Source: an uncultured Rhizobiaceae group bacterium (GTDB lineage Bacteria > Pseudomonadota > Alphaproteobacteria > Rhizobiales > Rhizobiaceae). From it: a DNA stretch of 49,729 nucleotides. The stretch lies in the NCBI GenBank assembly GCA_937951645.1, contig CALFBM010000054.1, forward strand, positions 1-49,729, in the 5' to 3' direction. The position numbers and the translations under genes were made by a program. Positions 26,173-34,881 of the stretch are shown here, piece after piece; position 1 is the first letter of the stretch, and every line of letters begins with the position of its first letter. Under the pieces are notes generated by a model. The model saw only the letters and a list, made by a program, of their open reading frames with translations. It searched no databases and was not told the DNA's origin.

Positions 26173-26996
26173 GTGTTGAGCCTACCCTGGCTGGTGATGA
26201 AGATAGAAGTGAGAGGCAAAGCACTTCTGTACTTTTAAAAATCGGACGGTATCTGGATGATGCCACCCTCATGCGAACGGCATTTTATGGCCTTGTAATT
26301 GGCGTTGGGCTTACGCTTTTTCTGGATTATCGCGAAATGCTGAAAGCAGATGAAATTGCTCCTGTTGTAACACCTCGAACTGCAAACCCCGTATTGCCTG
26401 CTTTCGTTCCTGAAAATACGGGTGAAGATCGACCGCAAACCACAGCGCCTGATATAACGACAACTCCCGAAATACTGAATAATGTCATGACAATTGAACT
26501 TGGTTCCCAAGGCGTTCTCTATATGACCGGTTTTATTGATGTCGGGACGGCAGAGCTTTTTAAAAAAGAGATTGAAGGCATTAGCGAATATGTAAAAACT
26601 GTAGAACTTAATTCGCCTGGTGGTTCGGTTTTTGATGCGCTTTCAATATCTACCAAAATTCGTGAATTTGGCTGGACTACAAAGGTTTCAAATGGCCACC
26701 TCTGCGCCTCATCATGCCCACTTGTTTTTGCGGGTGGAGAAAAGCGCATTGCCGAGGACAAGGCTGCGATTGGAGTTCATCAGTTCTTTTCATATGGCGA
26801 AGATACCCGATCCCCCAGTGAAGCGATTTCCGGCACACAATCGACCACCGCACGCATTACACGCCATTTGGAAATCATGGAAGTTGACCCGCAACTCTGG
26901 TTTCATGCGCTGGAAACACCACCACAACAACTCTATTACTTCTCTCAAGATGAGCTAAAAAAATACAATCTGGTTACGAAAAACAGGGCTAATTAA
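26169..26996 (+). CDS. Membrane-anchored ClpP-like serine protease (COG3904 type)
   Basis: Protein of 275 residues with one hydrophobic anchor (about 37-55) and a ClpP/crotonase-fold domain (about 105-270) that should lie in the periplasm. VELNSPGGSVFDALSIS matches the ClpP oxyanion region; Ser181 in GHLCASSCPLVFAGG is the likely nucleophile and His204 in AAIGVHQFF the base. Two nearby cysteines (180-184 region) are typical of this group. It is translationally coupled to the preceding membrane protein, which may present substrates or be cleaved. Substrate is unknown; family placement is sound, function is inference. Confidence 0.85.
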   Translation: MSVEPTLAGDEDRSERQSTSVLLKIGRYLDDATLMRTAFYGLVIGVGLTLFLDYREMLKADEIAPVVTPRTANPVLPAFVPENTGEDRPQTTAPDITTTPEILNNVMTIELGSQGVLYMTGFIDVGTAELFKKEIEGISEYVKTVELNSPGGSVFDALSISTKIREFGWTTKVSNGHLCASSCPLVFAGGEKRIAEDKAAIGVHQFFSYGEDTRSPSEAISGTQSTTARITRHLEIMEVDPQLWFHALETPPQQLYYFSQDELKKYNLVTKNRAN

Positions 26997-27445
26997 ATCC
27001 AGCGCCTGACACGCAACATATATTCTCCGTATTCTTCTCCAAATTTTTCCAGGAGCATTTCCTCTTCCGGGATGATCTGCAATTTTGTGATGAACACGAC
27101 AAAGCCAGGAACAAGCGCAAAACAAGCCCAATTTCCCAGCCAAACAGCCAGCCCCGTAAGAATTAGTACCATCCCCAAATACATTGGGTTTCTGGTGTAT
27201 TTATAAATACCTGTTATGACGAGACTTGTTGTTTTATTTGGACTGAATGGCGATACAGTGGTTTTTGAGCGTGTAAACAGACCTACAGAGACCAAATCCA
27301 TTCCTATTCCCATAAGACAGATCAATATTGCCAGTGATTGCTGCAGTGAGAATGAAAAACTCAAGCCTGGTAATTTCGTTGATATCCCCCACATGCAAGC
27401 AGCACAGATAATGGCTTGTACAGGGGGCGGTATCAGCAATTTCAT
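26993..27445 (-). CDS. Isoprenylcysteine carboxyl methyltransferase-family membrane protein
   Basis: Integral membrane protein of 150 residues with about four hydrophobic segments. GIYKYTRNPMYLGMVLILTGLA and the C-terminal IPEEEMLLEKFGEEYGEY are the SAM-binding hallmarks of the ICMT/PEMT family. Bacterial members probably methylate lipids or small molecules; the substrate is unknown. The gene converges on the ClpP-like gene with a four-base overlap of the ends, and lies six bases after cckA on the same strand, so it may be co-transcribed with cckA. Confidence 0.88.
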   Translation of the reverse strand: MKLLIPPPVQAIICAACMWGISTKLPGLSFSFSLQQSLAILICLMGIGMDLVSVGLFTRSKTTVSPFSPNKTTSLVITGIYKYTRNPMYLGMVLILTGLAVWLGNWACFALVPGFVVFITKLQIIPEEEMLLEKFGEEYGEYMLRVRRWI

Positions 27446-27450
27446 GACAC

Positions 27451-30048
27451 CTATCCTTCTTCAAGCTTTTCTTTAACTGTCGTTGCTAACTGCTTGAGTG
27501 AATATGGCTTTGGCAGAAATCCAAACTTGCCTCTCTCTGCTTCTGGCAGGTTTTTAGAAAATGCTTCTTCCGCATAGCCTGAAACGAATATAAAGCCCAG
27601 ATCCGGGTATTCCTTACGCAATTCCACCAATAAAGTCGGCCCATCCATTTCAGGCATAACCACGTCTGAAACAACAAGATCAATTTCATCGCCGTACTCT
27701 TCCATGACTTCGAGCGCTTCCACACCGCTTGCTGCTTCATGGACCTCATAACCGCGCGATACAAGAGCCCTAGAGGCAAACGCCCTTACAGCATCTTCGT
27801 CTTCGACAAGCAGAATTATTGAGCTACCTGTTAAATCCTTGACTGGCTCTTCCTTTACCTGAGAGGCAATGCTTTCAAGCTCATTTATTTCTTCTACTGT
27901 TTGAATATGTCTTGGCAGGAAGACGCGGAAGGTCGTTCCCTTGCCCAATTCACTATCAGGATAAATATAACCACCAGTTTGCTTGATGATTCCATATACG
28001 GTGGAAAGACCAAGACCAGTCCCCTTGCCCACTTCCTTAGTAGAGAAAAATGGCTCGAATATCTTGTCGAGCACCTCCCGGCTCATGCCTGTACCTTCAT
28101 CCTGAACTTCGATCATCACGTATTCTGCAGGTACCAATTCGTGATAATTATGATCCTTGCGACAAGTCTCTTCATCAATATTCAAGGTTCTGATTTGAAG
28201 CCTGCCCTCACCTTCCATGGCATCACGGGCATTTACAACCAGGTTTACAATCACTTGTTCAAGCTGGGAAATATCCGCTTTTATTGGCCAAAGATCACGG
28301 CCATGCTTAACCTCCAGCTTTACGCGGTCACCTACGAGCCTGTCCAGGAGCATGTTCAAATCGAACAATACGTCTGACATATGAAGGACTTGAGGTCGCA
28401 ATGTTTGCCTTCGTGAGAACGCCAGCAATTGTCGAACCAAACTTGCGGCTCTGTTCGCATTTTGCTTGATATTCATGATATCCTGAAATGAAGGGTCTGA
28501 TGGCTTGTGATTTGTCAAAAGCAAATCAGAAAAACCAATGATGGCAGTGAGAACATTATTAAAATCATGCGCAATTCCGCCTGCAAGCTGACCAACAGCT
28601 TGCATTTTTTGTCCCTTGGCAAATTGATCTTCCAACGCCCTTTGCTCTGTAGTCTCCATCGCATAAATGATGACACGTTCATCGTCATTATTGTCGGCAG
28701 TGTCTTGCTCGTCAACTTGTGCAACATGGCTCACGTAGAAACGTACATGACGTTCTTCGTTACCATTAATGGATAAATCAATCGGGTTGATTTCACTGCT
28801 TCCCGAAAGTGCTTCAGAGAAGATTTCCTTTAATTGAGCAGTATCTTCAGAACCTACCATGTTGGTATATTGCATGCCGCCTGCACTGCCCTGAGCTTCA
28901 ATTATTGTGGCAAACATACGCTGGAAAGGCGCATTGGTTCTCACAATTTCACCACTGCTGTTTACCCCTGCAATGGCAACAGGAGTTGAATTGAAGAACC
29001 GTGTGAAACGAATTTCAGCATCCCTGAGCGCATCACTATCACTTGCTGTTGCGGACCTGTTAATAACAAGTGTACGCGTTGCACCTGGTGCGCCATCTGA
29101 AGATGATGGTATCTTGTGATAAAGCCTGACAGGCAGGAGCTTGCCATCACTTTTCTTCATATCAAGATCAAGCACACTTGTGTGCGCACTTGCCGATCCG
29201 GACTGCAATGAAGAAAACAATGCCAGATTATCACCTGAAATGATATCCTGCATGTTTAATGAACCTGGCTCAAAGCGGGTTAAATCCATCCCCAGCCAAT
29301 CGGCCAATGTTGCGTTAATATAGACCAATTCGCCATTATTATCACCAGCCATAAAGCCGGCAGGTGCGTGGTCCAGATAATGTATTGCGTCTTGAAGTTC
29401 CTGGAATGTATTTTCCTGGTTTTGACGATCACTCGTAACATCAGACACTTGCCAGACCGTTACAGGTTTATTATCGACTGGATTTGCCATACCCCTCGAA
29501 CGCAAACGAAACCATCTGGCTCCTTCCTGGGCATTTTTAAGACCAGACGTCAGCCGTATTTCTTCAATGCTGGCAATATCTTGTTTTGATGCGTTTGCCA
29601 TTTTATAGATAATTTCATTAGCCTCAGGACGTTTTGAGAAAACCGCTTCAACACTTGCAATTTCTTCAGGTGAATTTGCACCTAAAAGTTGGGCATATGC
29701 TTCATTTGCGTAAATTACACGTCCTTCACTATCCGAAACCACAATGGAAGAGTCCATTGAACCAATCAAGTTTCTGGAAAAATCGTCTACCTTTTTTGCT
29801 GAGGTTAATTGGACAATACCCAACACCAATGAAAATATAAAAAACACGCCAATGCTTGCCAATATACCCAATATTGCCAAAAAAAATGGTTCGCCAAGAC
29901 GATCAGGGCCAAAGTAGGCCAGAAACGAGACCCCAATTACCAAAAAAATGCCAAATAGAAAAAATCGACCGACACCTGCGGTAGAATTAATTTCATTTAT
30001 GACTGGCTTACGCTCATCTGTATTTTTTACGTGCTTGCTGCCCGCCAT
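27451..30048 (-). CDS. cckA: CckA, cell-cycle hybrid histidine kinase
   Basis: Inner-membrane hybrid kinase of 865 residues that phosphorylates ChpT and through it CtrA. Two hydrophobic segments (about 28-46 and 54-80) precede PAS-like domains (about 90-460). His494 in GGIAHDFNNVLTAIIGFSDL is the phosphorylation site; ATP-binding motifs are NLVVNARDAM (602-611), EGTGM and GKGTGLGLSTVYG; the receiver domain has Asp795 in VVSDVVMPEMDG. The HDFNNVLTAI box is characteristic of CckA. Length is close to family members. Adjacent FliO-like and DksA genes are commonly found with cckA in Hyphomicrobiales. Confidence 0.93.
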   Translation of the reverse strand: MAGSKHVKNTDERKPVINEINSTAGVGRFFLFGIFLVIGVSFLAYFGPDRLGEPFFLAILGILASIGVFFIFSLVLGIVQLTSAKKVDDFSRNLIGSMDSSIVVSDSEGRVIYANEAYAQLLGANSPEEIASVEAVFSKRPEANEIIYKMANASKQDIASIEEIRLTSGLKNAQEGARWFRLRSRGMANPVDNKPVTVWQVSDVTSDRQNQENTFQELQDAIHYLDHAPAGFMAGDNNGELVYINATLADWLGMDLTRFEPGSLNMQDIISGDNLALFSSLQSGSASAHTSVLDLDMKKSDGKLLPVRLYHKIPSSSDGAPGATRTLVINRSATASDSDALRDAEIRFTRFFNSTPVAIAGVNSSGEIVRTNAPFQRMFATIIEAQGSAGGMQYTNMVGSEDTAQLKEIFSEALSGSSEINPIDLSINGNEERHVRFYVSHVAQVDEQDTADNNDDERVIIYAMETTEQRALEDQFAKGQKMQAVGQLAGGIAHDFNNVLTAIIGFSDLLLTNHKPSDPSFQDIMNIKQNANRAASLVRQLLAFSRRQTLRPQVLHMSDVLFDLNMLLDRLVGDRVKLEVKHGRDLWPIKADISQLEQVIVNLVVNARDAMEGEGRLQIRTLNIDEETCRKDHNYHELVPAEYVMIEVQDEGTGMSREVLDKIFEPFFSTKEVGKGTGLGLSTVYGIIKQTGGYIYPDSELGKGTTFRVFLPRHIQTVEEINELESIASQVKEEPVKDLTGSSIILLVEDEDAVRAFASRALVSRGYEVHEAASGVEALEVMEEYGDEIDLVVSDVVMPEMDGPTLLVELRKEYPDLGFIFVSGYAEEAFSKNLPEAERGKFGFLPKPYSLKQLATTVKEKLEEG

Positions 30049-30188
30049 AGATTTTTACCCACCAAGTGCCGATTCGTATAAAACACACTATCAGTTTAGC
30101 GTATTATGCTGAACCCAAGTCCGACCATATTGATATAAAATAGCACTTCTGATAATTATATCGCTCAGTGTGGGTAGAAAATTTATTT

Positions 30189-30204
30189 TCGCAAGTATTT
30201 GCGA
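30189..30204. repeat. Inverted repeat upstream of the FliO-like gene
   Basis: TCGCAA-GTAT-TTGCGA is a perfect 6-bp inverted repeat in the 235-base gap between divergent cckA and the FliO-like gene, about 80 bases before the latter. It may be an operator or a leader hairpin. No CtrA box (TTAA-N7-TTAA) was seen nearby. Confidence 0.35.
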
Positions 30205-30283
30205 GCGCTAATAATAGCTCATAATTTAAAATGCGGTTTGGGGCTTTGACCCTTTTTGGCTTTTCAGCCTGGGAGTAAAGAGT

Positions 30284-31186
30284 ATGGAGTGGTTAAGTAA
30301 TTTAACAAGCGGGGAAAATGGATCTGCAATCAATCTGGTGTTAATTACGCTTGCAATTGCATTCCTGTTAATTGTAGTTGTCTGGATTTTCCGCAAAATG
30401 ACCGGAACGGCAGCAAGACGCGCCATGAGAAGTCGCGTTCCCCGCCTTTCAATCACGGACTCGACTACTGTAGATGAGAAACGGTATCTGGTTATGATAC
30501 GCCGCGACAATGTAGAGCATTTGCTTCTTATCGGTGGTGCGAATGATTTAGTGGTTGAATCCAATATCGTGCGTGCACAAACATCGCAAAAAGCACCTGC
30601 AAATTCGGTCATTGCGCCAGTTGCGAAGAAAGAAGCACAAATTGCCGAAGTTCCAATTGAGAAAGAAAATCCGTCAATTTCAACACCCATGGCAAGCGCA
30701 GCTGCAGTTGGAACAGCCGGATTAGCTGCAGCAACAACAATGACATCAAATGCTGCTGACACTGTTTCGCAAGTAGCCTCCGATGCAACTGAAACCGTAT
30801 TTGATACAGCAAGTAATATTACCGAGACTGTTTCGAACACGGTTACTGATACCGTATCAAATATTACCAAACCAAGCCCCGAAGCTACAATCTTAGTTGA
30901 AGAAGCAATTTCTACCGACATCGAACCTGAAATTGAAACGCCGGAATCAGTCGTGGCTGCTGTAGAAACAGTAGAAATTCCTGAAGTTGACCTGGAGAGT
31001 ACAATTTCAGCTCAACTTGATGACGCTTTATCAGCCGATGCACTGGAAATAAGCGCTTCTGAAGCCCCTCAGGTTAATACCAATACTCCATCTTCAGATA
31101 AAGTTGTCAATAATGATAATGGTGATGATGAAATGCAACGCTTACTTAATGAACTTTCTGGTGAAGCCAAGGAACCTGCTCAGTAA
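30284..31186 (+). CDS. fliO: FliO-like flagellar biosynthesis membrane protein
   Basis: Protein of 300 residues with one transmembrane segment near the N-terminus (about 19-38) and a FliO-type cytoplasmic domain: RVPRLSITDSTTVDEKRYLV, then RRDNVEHLLLIGGANDLVVE ending at Ile about residue 95. FliO helps assemble the flagellar export gate. The remaining two thirds are low-complexity and Ala/Thr/Ser/Glu-rich (many TETVSNT- and PEV-like runs), probably disordered. No other flagellar genes are in the window. The short family domain makes the name probable rather than certain. A GGGAG ribosome site precedes the start. Confidence 0.75.
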   Translation: MEWLSNLTSGENGSAINLVLITLAIAFLLIVVVWIFRKMTGTAARRAMRSRVPRLSITDSTTVDEKRYLVMIRRDNVEHLLLIGGANDLVVESNIVRAQTSQKAPANSVIAPVAKKEAQIAEVPIEKENPSISTPMASAAAVGTAGLAAATTMTSNAADTVSQVASDATETVFDTASNITETVSNTVTDTVSNITKPSPEATILVEEAISTDIEPEIETPESVVAAVETVEIPEVDLESTISAQLDDALSADALEISASEAPQVNTNTPSSDKVVNNDNGDDEMQRLLNELSGEAKEPAQ

Positions 31187-31213
31187 GCTTTTTTGTATTA
31201 TTTTCCAACAAAG

Positions 31214-31239
31214 AAAAACCGCCAAATGGCGGTTTTTTT
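31214..31239. terminator. Bidirectional terminator between fliO and dksA
   Basis: AAAAACCGCC-AAAT-GGCGGTTTTTTT forms a 10-bp stem with A and T runs on either side, so it can act on both strands. It lies between the convergent FliO-like and dksA genes. Confidence 0.9.
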
Positions 31240-31259
31240 ATTTGTAACCTGAATATTTT

Positions 31260-31679
31260 CTAGTCATCCCGATAAACTTTTTCGCGACGTTCATGAGCCT
31301 CTTGTGCCTCTATAGAAAGCGTTGCGATGGGTCTTGCGTCCAGACGCTTCAAGCTAATTGGCTCTCCGGTATGCTCACAATAACCATAGCTGCCATCTTC
31401 AATACGCTTAAGAGCAGAGTCAATTTTTTTAACCAATTTTCGTTGGCGGTCTCTTGCGCGCAGCTCAATGGAACGATCTGTTTCAGAAGAAGCACGATCG
31501 GCCGCATCAGGCATTTTATCGCTTTCATCTTGAAGAACAGCAATTGTGGATTTTGATTCACGAAGAATATCAGCCTTCCACGTTTCAAGCTTTTGCTTGA
31601 AATAAGCCTTTTGCATGTCGCCCATAAAGGGTTCGTCATCACTGGGACGATAATCTATATCGAGTTCTACAATGCCCAT
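31260..31679 (-). CDS. dksA: DksA, RNA polymerase-binding regulator with a reduced zinc motif
   Basis: Transcription factor of 139 residues that binds in the RNA polymerase secondary channel and acts with ppGpp. The frame is open to 31787, but AGGAGG lies just before ATG 31679 (MGIVELDIDYRPSDDEPFMG), which is chosen. The coiled coil spans about 25-90, with the DxxDxA-like tip at MPDAADRASSETD. The zinc-finger region reads YGYCEHTGEPISLKRLDARP and LSIEAQEAHERR: only one of the four cysteines remains. This cysteine-poor form is common in alphaproteobacterial DksA. Converges with the FliO-like gene. Confidence 0.93.
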   Translation of the reverse strand: MGIVELDIDYRPSDDEPFMGDMQKAYFKQKLETWKADILRESKSTIAVLQDESDKMPDAADRASSETDRSIELRARDRQRKLVKKIDSALKRIEDGSYGYCEHTGEPISLKRLDARPIATLSIEAQEAHERREKVYRDD

Positions 31680-31846
31680 AAGAAAACCTCCTGCTATTTC
31701 GTTACAACTTTTACAGTTGTAAAGCTTGACCTTTGGGCGGTATATAGACTGCGACTTGAAAACACTCAAGGCGAAATAACAGTTCACTACAAAAGTTTAT
31801 CAGATTATCCCTGTAAAGTAGTAATCCTTAACGATTGGAAACATCA

Positions 31847-32356
31847 ATGCTACGCCTTTATATTATGAGACATGCCAAATCTTCCTGGGCCATTCCTGGT
31901 GCCAGAGACTTTGACAGAGAGCTTAATGACAGAGGTTTGCAGGATTTGGAAAAGATATCCAAAGTCATGATAAATGAAGGAGTTTTGCCCGATAAAATAT
32001 TATGTTCGAGTGCTATTCGTACACGCCAAACACTTGATGCTGTCATTGACTGTTTTGATAATGGACCTGAAATTGTTTATACAGAGCGTCTCTATTCAAG
32101 TGGTCTCTCTGAATATATCGAAATCATAAACTCAACCAAAGACGCCAAATCCCTTTTGATTATTGGGCACAATCCGATGTGTGGTTCTCTTGCGATAAGC
32201 TTACCTGGGTCCGGTGATTCTGAAGAACTTGAAAAAATAGCCTATAAATATCCCACAGCCACCATTTCCATTATTGATTTTAACATGGATGACTGGGCAG
32301 ATGTTACCAAAGCCAGTGGCATTTTGAAAAAATCCGTTTTTCCTTCAGAAATATAG
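31847..32356 (+). CDS. sixA: SixA-type phosphohistidine phosphatase
   Basis: Cytoplasmic histidine phosphatase of 169 residues. The catalytic RHG-type motif is MRHAKSSW at the N-terminus, and the second histidine is in LIIGHNPMCGSLA; CSSAIRTRQTLDAV carries the conserved arginine. SixA removes phosphate from histidine phosphotransfer proteins. The frame can start at TTG 31835, but ATG 31847 with TTGGAA upstream fits the family N-terminus. It diverges from dksA. Its partner histidine protein is not visible here. Confidence 0.88.
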   Translation: MLRLYIMRHAKSSWAIPGARDFDRELNDRGLQDLEKISKVMINEGVLPDKILCSSAIRTRQTLDAVIDCFDNGPEIVYTERLYSSGLSEYIEIINSTKDAKSLLIIGHNPMCGSLAISLPGSGDSEELEKIAYKYPTATISIIDFNMDDWADVTKASGILKKSVFPSEI

Positions 32357-32430
32357 CGTTTGCCACAATTGATGAACGGTTGATTAACCATTTCAGGTGA
32401 TATTCAGGCATCAAAATTAAAGGTTCTGTT

Positions 32431-32952
32431 ATGCGTTTTGTTGCCCTCGTTCTTTCTGCTTTTATATCCTTCGCTCTAAGTAATTCAGCTTTTGCCTCCG
32501 ATGTAAAATTCTTCAAGGGCATTGAAGGTAAATGGTCCGGGCCAGGTGAAATTGTTGCTGGCAAGTACAAGGGTACAAAATACATCTGCACGTTTGATGG
32601 CACAAACCCTGCAAAAGGTGATGGCATGATTATCGACGGCGCATGCCGTGTTGGTGTGTTTTCCCAAAAAATGACAGCTCACATTACTAAAAAAGGCAGT
32701 AGCTATAAAGGTGCCTTTCTTGATGGTGCCAAAGGTGATGGCATGGATGTTACTGGCGGGCGCTACACAAGAAACCGCATCATCGTTGATATTATACGCA
32801 ATGATTTAAAGGGCATCATGGTTGTGAACTTGAATGACAAGAACCAATTAAAAGCAACAATCTCGGTTCGTCATAACAAACAGCTTATCCCTGTTATCGG
32901 CATGAATTTGGCTCGTATTGATACAGGCACCGTGACCAGTTCTATAAAGTAA
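32431..32952 (+). CDS. Secreted protein of unknown function, lipocalin-like
   Basis: Periplasmic or exported protein of 173 residues. A signal peptide (MRFVALVLSAFISFALSNSA, cleavage after AFA, residue 22 or 23) precedes IEGKWSGPGEIVAGKYKGTK. The mature part is rich in short beta strands with repeated GDGM motifs (AKGDGMIIDG and AKGDGMDVTG), as in small beta barrels. I recognise the general pattern from Hyphomicrobiales hypothetical proteins but no function. The end overlaps the convergent folK by 11 bases. Confidence 0.8.
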   Translation: MRFVALVLSAFISFALSNSAFASDVKFFKGIEGKWSGPGEIVAGKYKGTKYICTFDGTNPAKGDGMIIDGACRVGVFSQKMTAHITKKGSSYKGAFLDGAKGDGMDVTGGRYTRNRIIVDIIRNDLKGIMVVNLNDKNQLKATISVRHNKQLIPVIGMNLARIDTGTVTSSIK

Positions 32953-33442
32953 GCTCAAGTTCTGTTTTTTGAATATCGCTTGTCTTGAGCAATTCAACCC
33001 ATTGCAAGATTGATTTCTCCTGGAGCATTACGTTTGGCGCAATGTCCGCCATGGGTAACATCACAAACCCACGCTCGTGCATTCTTGGATGTGGAACTTG
33101 TAAATCTTCTGCATCAATTATTTCATTGCCATAAATCAAGACATCAAGGTCTATAGTCCTTGGCCCCCAGCGTATTTCGCGCACGCGATTTAAGCTTTTT
33201 TCTGCGGCAAGACATTCAGATAGAAGCTCATGACCTGTAAGGGATGTTTGAACGCATGCACACGCGTTTAAAAACCAATCCTGCTTCTCGATTCCCCAAG
33301 GTGGCGTTTTATAGACGTGAGAAATTGATCTGACAGATATTTGCTCATGGCTATCAAGCGAACGCAAAGCAGATTGCATGTTGTTAAATACATCGCCAAC
33401 ATTACCGCCAAGCCCAATGTAGGCAGTTACAAATTTAGCCAT
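32942..33442 (-). CDS. folK: Hydroxymethyl-dihydropterin pyrophosphokinase
   Basis: Cytoplasmic enzyme of 166 residues that transfers pyrophosphate from ATP to 6-hydroxymethyl-7,8-dihydropterin. AYIGLGGNVGD opens the protein; YKTPPWGIEKQDWFLNACA and RWGPRTIDLDVLIYG with the metal-binding DLD, then VPHPRMHERGFVMLP, are all present. Start overlaps the folB end by eight bases. Third gene of folP-folB-folK. Confidence 0.96.
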   Translation of the reverse strand: MAKFVTAYIGLGGNVGDVFNNMQSALRSLDSHEQISVRSISHVYKTPPWGIEKQDWFLNACACVQTSLTGHELLSECLAAEKSLNRVREIRWGPRTIDLDVLIYGNEIIDAEDLQVPHPRMHERGFVMLPMADIAPNVMLQEKSILQWVELLKTSDIQKTELELTL

Positions 33443-33812
33443 TGGGTTTATGGTTCAGCGTAACTTCAACGTGATCCAGGACACCCTGTACTGGTGCGTT
33501 TGGCTTGCGAATGGTTATTTCCGCATTCTCAATCATGGGAAATTTATGACAAAGTGCCTTGGCTGTTTCAAGCGCCAAAGATTCAATTAAAAAACGCCGC
33601 TTACCCGTGATGATGCTTTCGATAACCTGAAAAGCTGTACCGTAGTCAACTGTACCTTCAATCTCGTCTTCGGTTAATGCATTACCCGCATCAACATCCA
33701 ATACTGCATCCACAAAGAAACGCTGCCCCAGAGTTTCTTCTTCATTATAAACACCGTGACGTGCAAAGAATGCACAGTTTTTGAGGGTGATTTTATATTT
33801 TGACATTTTCAA
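33435..33812 (-). CDS. folB: Dihydroneopterin aldolase
   Basis: Cytoplasmic enzyme of 125 residues that splits dihydroneopterin into hydroxymethyl-dihydropterin and glycolaldehyde. CAFFARHGVYNEEETLGQRF contains the pterin-site residues; TVDYGTAFQVIESI, FLIESLALETAKAL and ITIRKPNAPVQG (with the catalytic lysine) are typical. The start overlaps the folP stop by four bases; Met3 (33806) is an alternative start. Middle gene of the folate operon. Confidence 0.95.
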   Translation of the reverse strand: MKMSKYKITLKNCAFFARHGVYNEEETLGQRFFVDAVLDVDAGNALTEDEIEGTVDYGTAFQVIESIITGKRRFLIESLALETAKALCHKFPMIENAEITIRKPNAPVQGVLDHVEVTLNHKPNG

Positions 33813-34657
33813 TCCTGTCCCAAGGCAATAATAGCATCTGCCATAGCCAATGCCTGTATATTTGATGCTACATCATGTACACGAAAAACTTGCGCACCTT
33901 TCATGCGAGCGACTACGCTTGTCGCGGCTGTGCCAATATCGCGATTGTCTGCGTCCTGTCCAGTAAAATGACCTATAAAACGCTTTCTCGATGTCCCCAC
34001 GAGCAATGGATAGCCTAACTTGTGCAATTCTTCGAACCGCCCTAGAAGCTGTATACATTCGTTATTGTTTTTGGCGAACCCAAATCCCGGATCAAGTATA
34101 ATCTGACTGGCATTAATTCCAGTATTTTTCATGTGCTTCAATGATTGTTCAAGAAAAACAAACTGGTCTTTGATTACATCTTTTTCCGTTGTGCGCTCAC
34201 GCCCTGTATGCATTGCACAGCATCCGGCTTCAAATTCCACTGCAACGTTTGCTATCCCAGGATCTTTTTGAAAGCCCCATACATCATTGATAATATGTGC
34301 ACCTGCCTTTATCGCCAACTTGGCGGTGCTCGCTCTATAAGTATCAATTGACAAGACAGCACTGGTATCGGCGCTTAACGCCTCAATAACCGGGAGTATT
34401 CTTGCCTGTTCCTCTTGCGCGCTAACAGGCTCAGCACCTGGACGCGTAGATTCTCCCCCAATGTCAATGATTGAGGCTCCTTCACTTATCATTTTAACTG
34501 CCTGTTGAACGGAAGCCTCAATATCAACAAACTTGCCACCATCAGAAAATGAATCTGGCGTCACATTTAAAATACCCATGACAATTGCCTTGGGGCCAAG
34601 CTCAAGTTCACGGTTATGAGCAAGCTGCCAAATATGTGGATTGAAAACATTTTCCAT
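33809..34657 (-). CDS. folP: Dihydropteroate synthase
   Basis: Cytoplasmic TIM-barrel enzyme of 282 residues that joins p-aminobenzoate to hydroxymethyl-dihydropterin pyrophosphate; target of sulfonamides. Both signatures are present: MGILNVTPDSFSDGGKF and DIGGESTRPGAEPVS, plus LDPGFGFAKNNNECIQLLG and the C-terminal RVHDV. First gene of folP-folB-folK, all overlapping by four to eight bases. The 224-base upstream gap holds the hairpin at 34809-34849. Confidence 0.97.
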   Translation of the reverse strand: MENVFNPHIWQLAHNRELELGPKAIVMGILNVTPDSFSDGGKFVDIEASVQQAVKMISEGASIIDIGGESTRPGAEPVSAQEEQARILPVIEALSADTSAVLSIDTYRASTAKLAIKAGAHIINDVWGFQKDPGIANVAVEFEAGCCAMHTGRERTTEKDVIKDQFVFLEQSLKHMKNTGINASQIILDPGFGFAKNNNECIQLLGRFEELHKLGYPLLVGTSRKRFIGHFTGQDADNRDIGTAATSVVARMKGAQVFRVHDVASNIQALAMADAIIALGQD

Positions 34658-34808
34658 TATTTTATCTTATCATTTTGCGATGCTAAATAGCTATAAATAA
34701 TAGCAAAAACAATTTTCATGATATTTGAAATTATTTCTTTACTTAGCGTAAGTTTTTGTCTATCTAGATTCTGCGTGATGAACTACGGGGCAAGTAGGAA
34801 GTTACGTA

Positions 34809-34849
34809 GCGGCTAGTTTGTCTCCCAGCCTATCAGATAAGCTAGCCGC
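34809..34849. repeat. 15-bp stem-loop between the racemase gene and folP
   Basis: GCGGCTAGTTTGTCT (34809-34823) pairs with AGATAAGCTAGCCGC (34835-34849), eight outer pairs perfect and two inner G-T pairs; the loop has 11 bases. It lies 33 bases past the racemase stop, so it may stabilise or end that transcript, but there is no U-run. Left arm resembles that of the hairpin at 23193. Confidence 0.7.
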
Positions 34850-34881
34850 CATATTTTACAAAAATCTGTTATAAAATTCAC

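Noticed and set aside
30226-30921. Minus-strand open frame of 231 codons antisense to fliO
   Set aside because: Its repeated valine/alanine composition mirrors the low-complexity tail of the FliO-like protein on the other strand.
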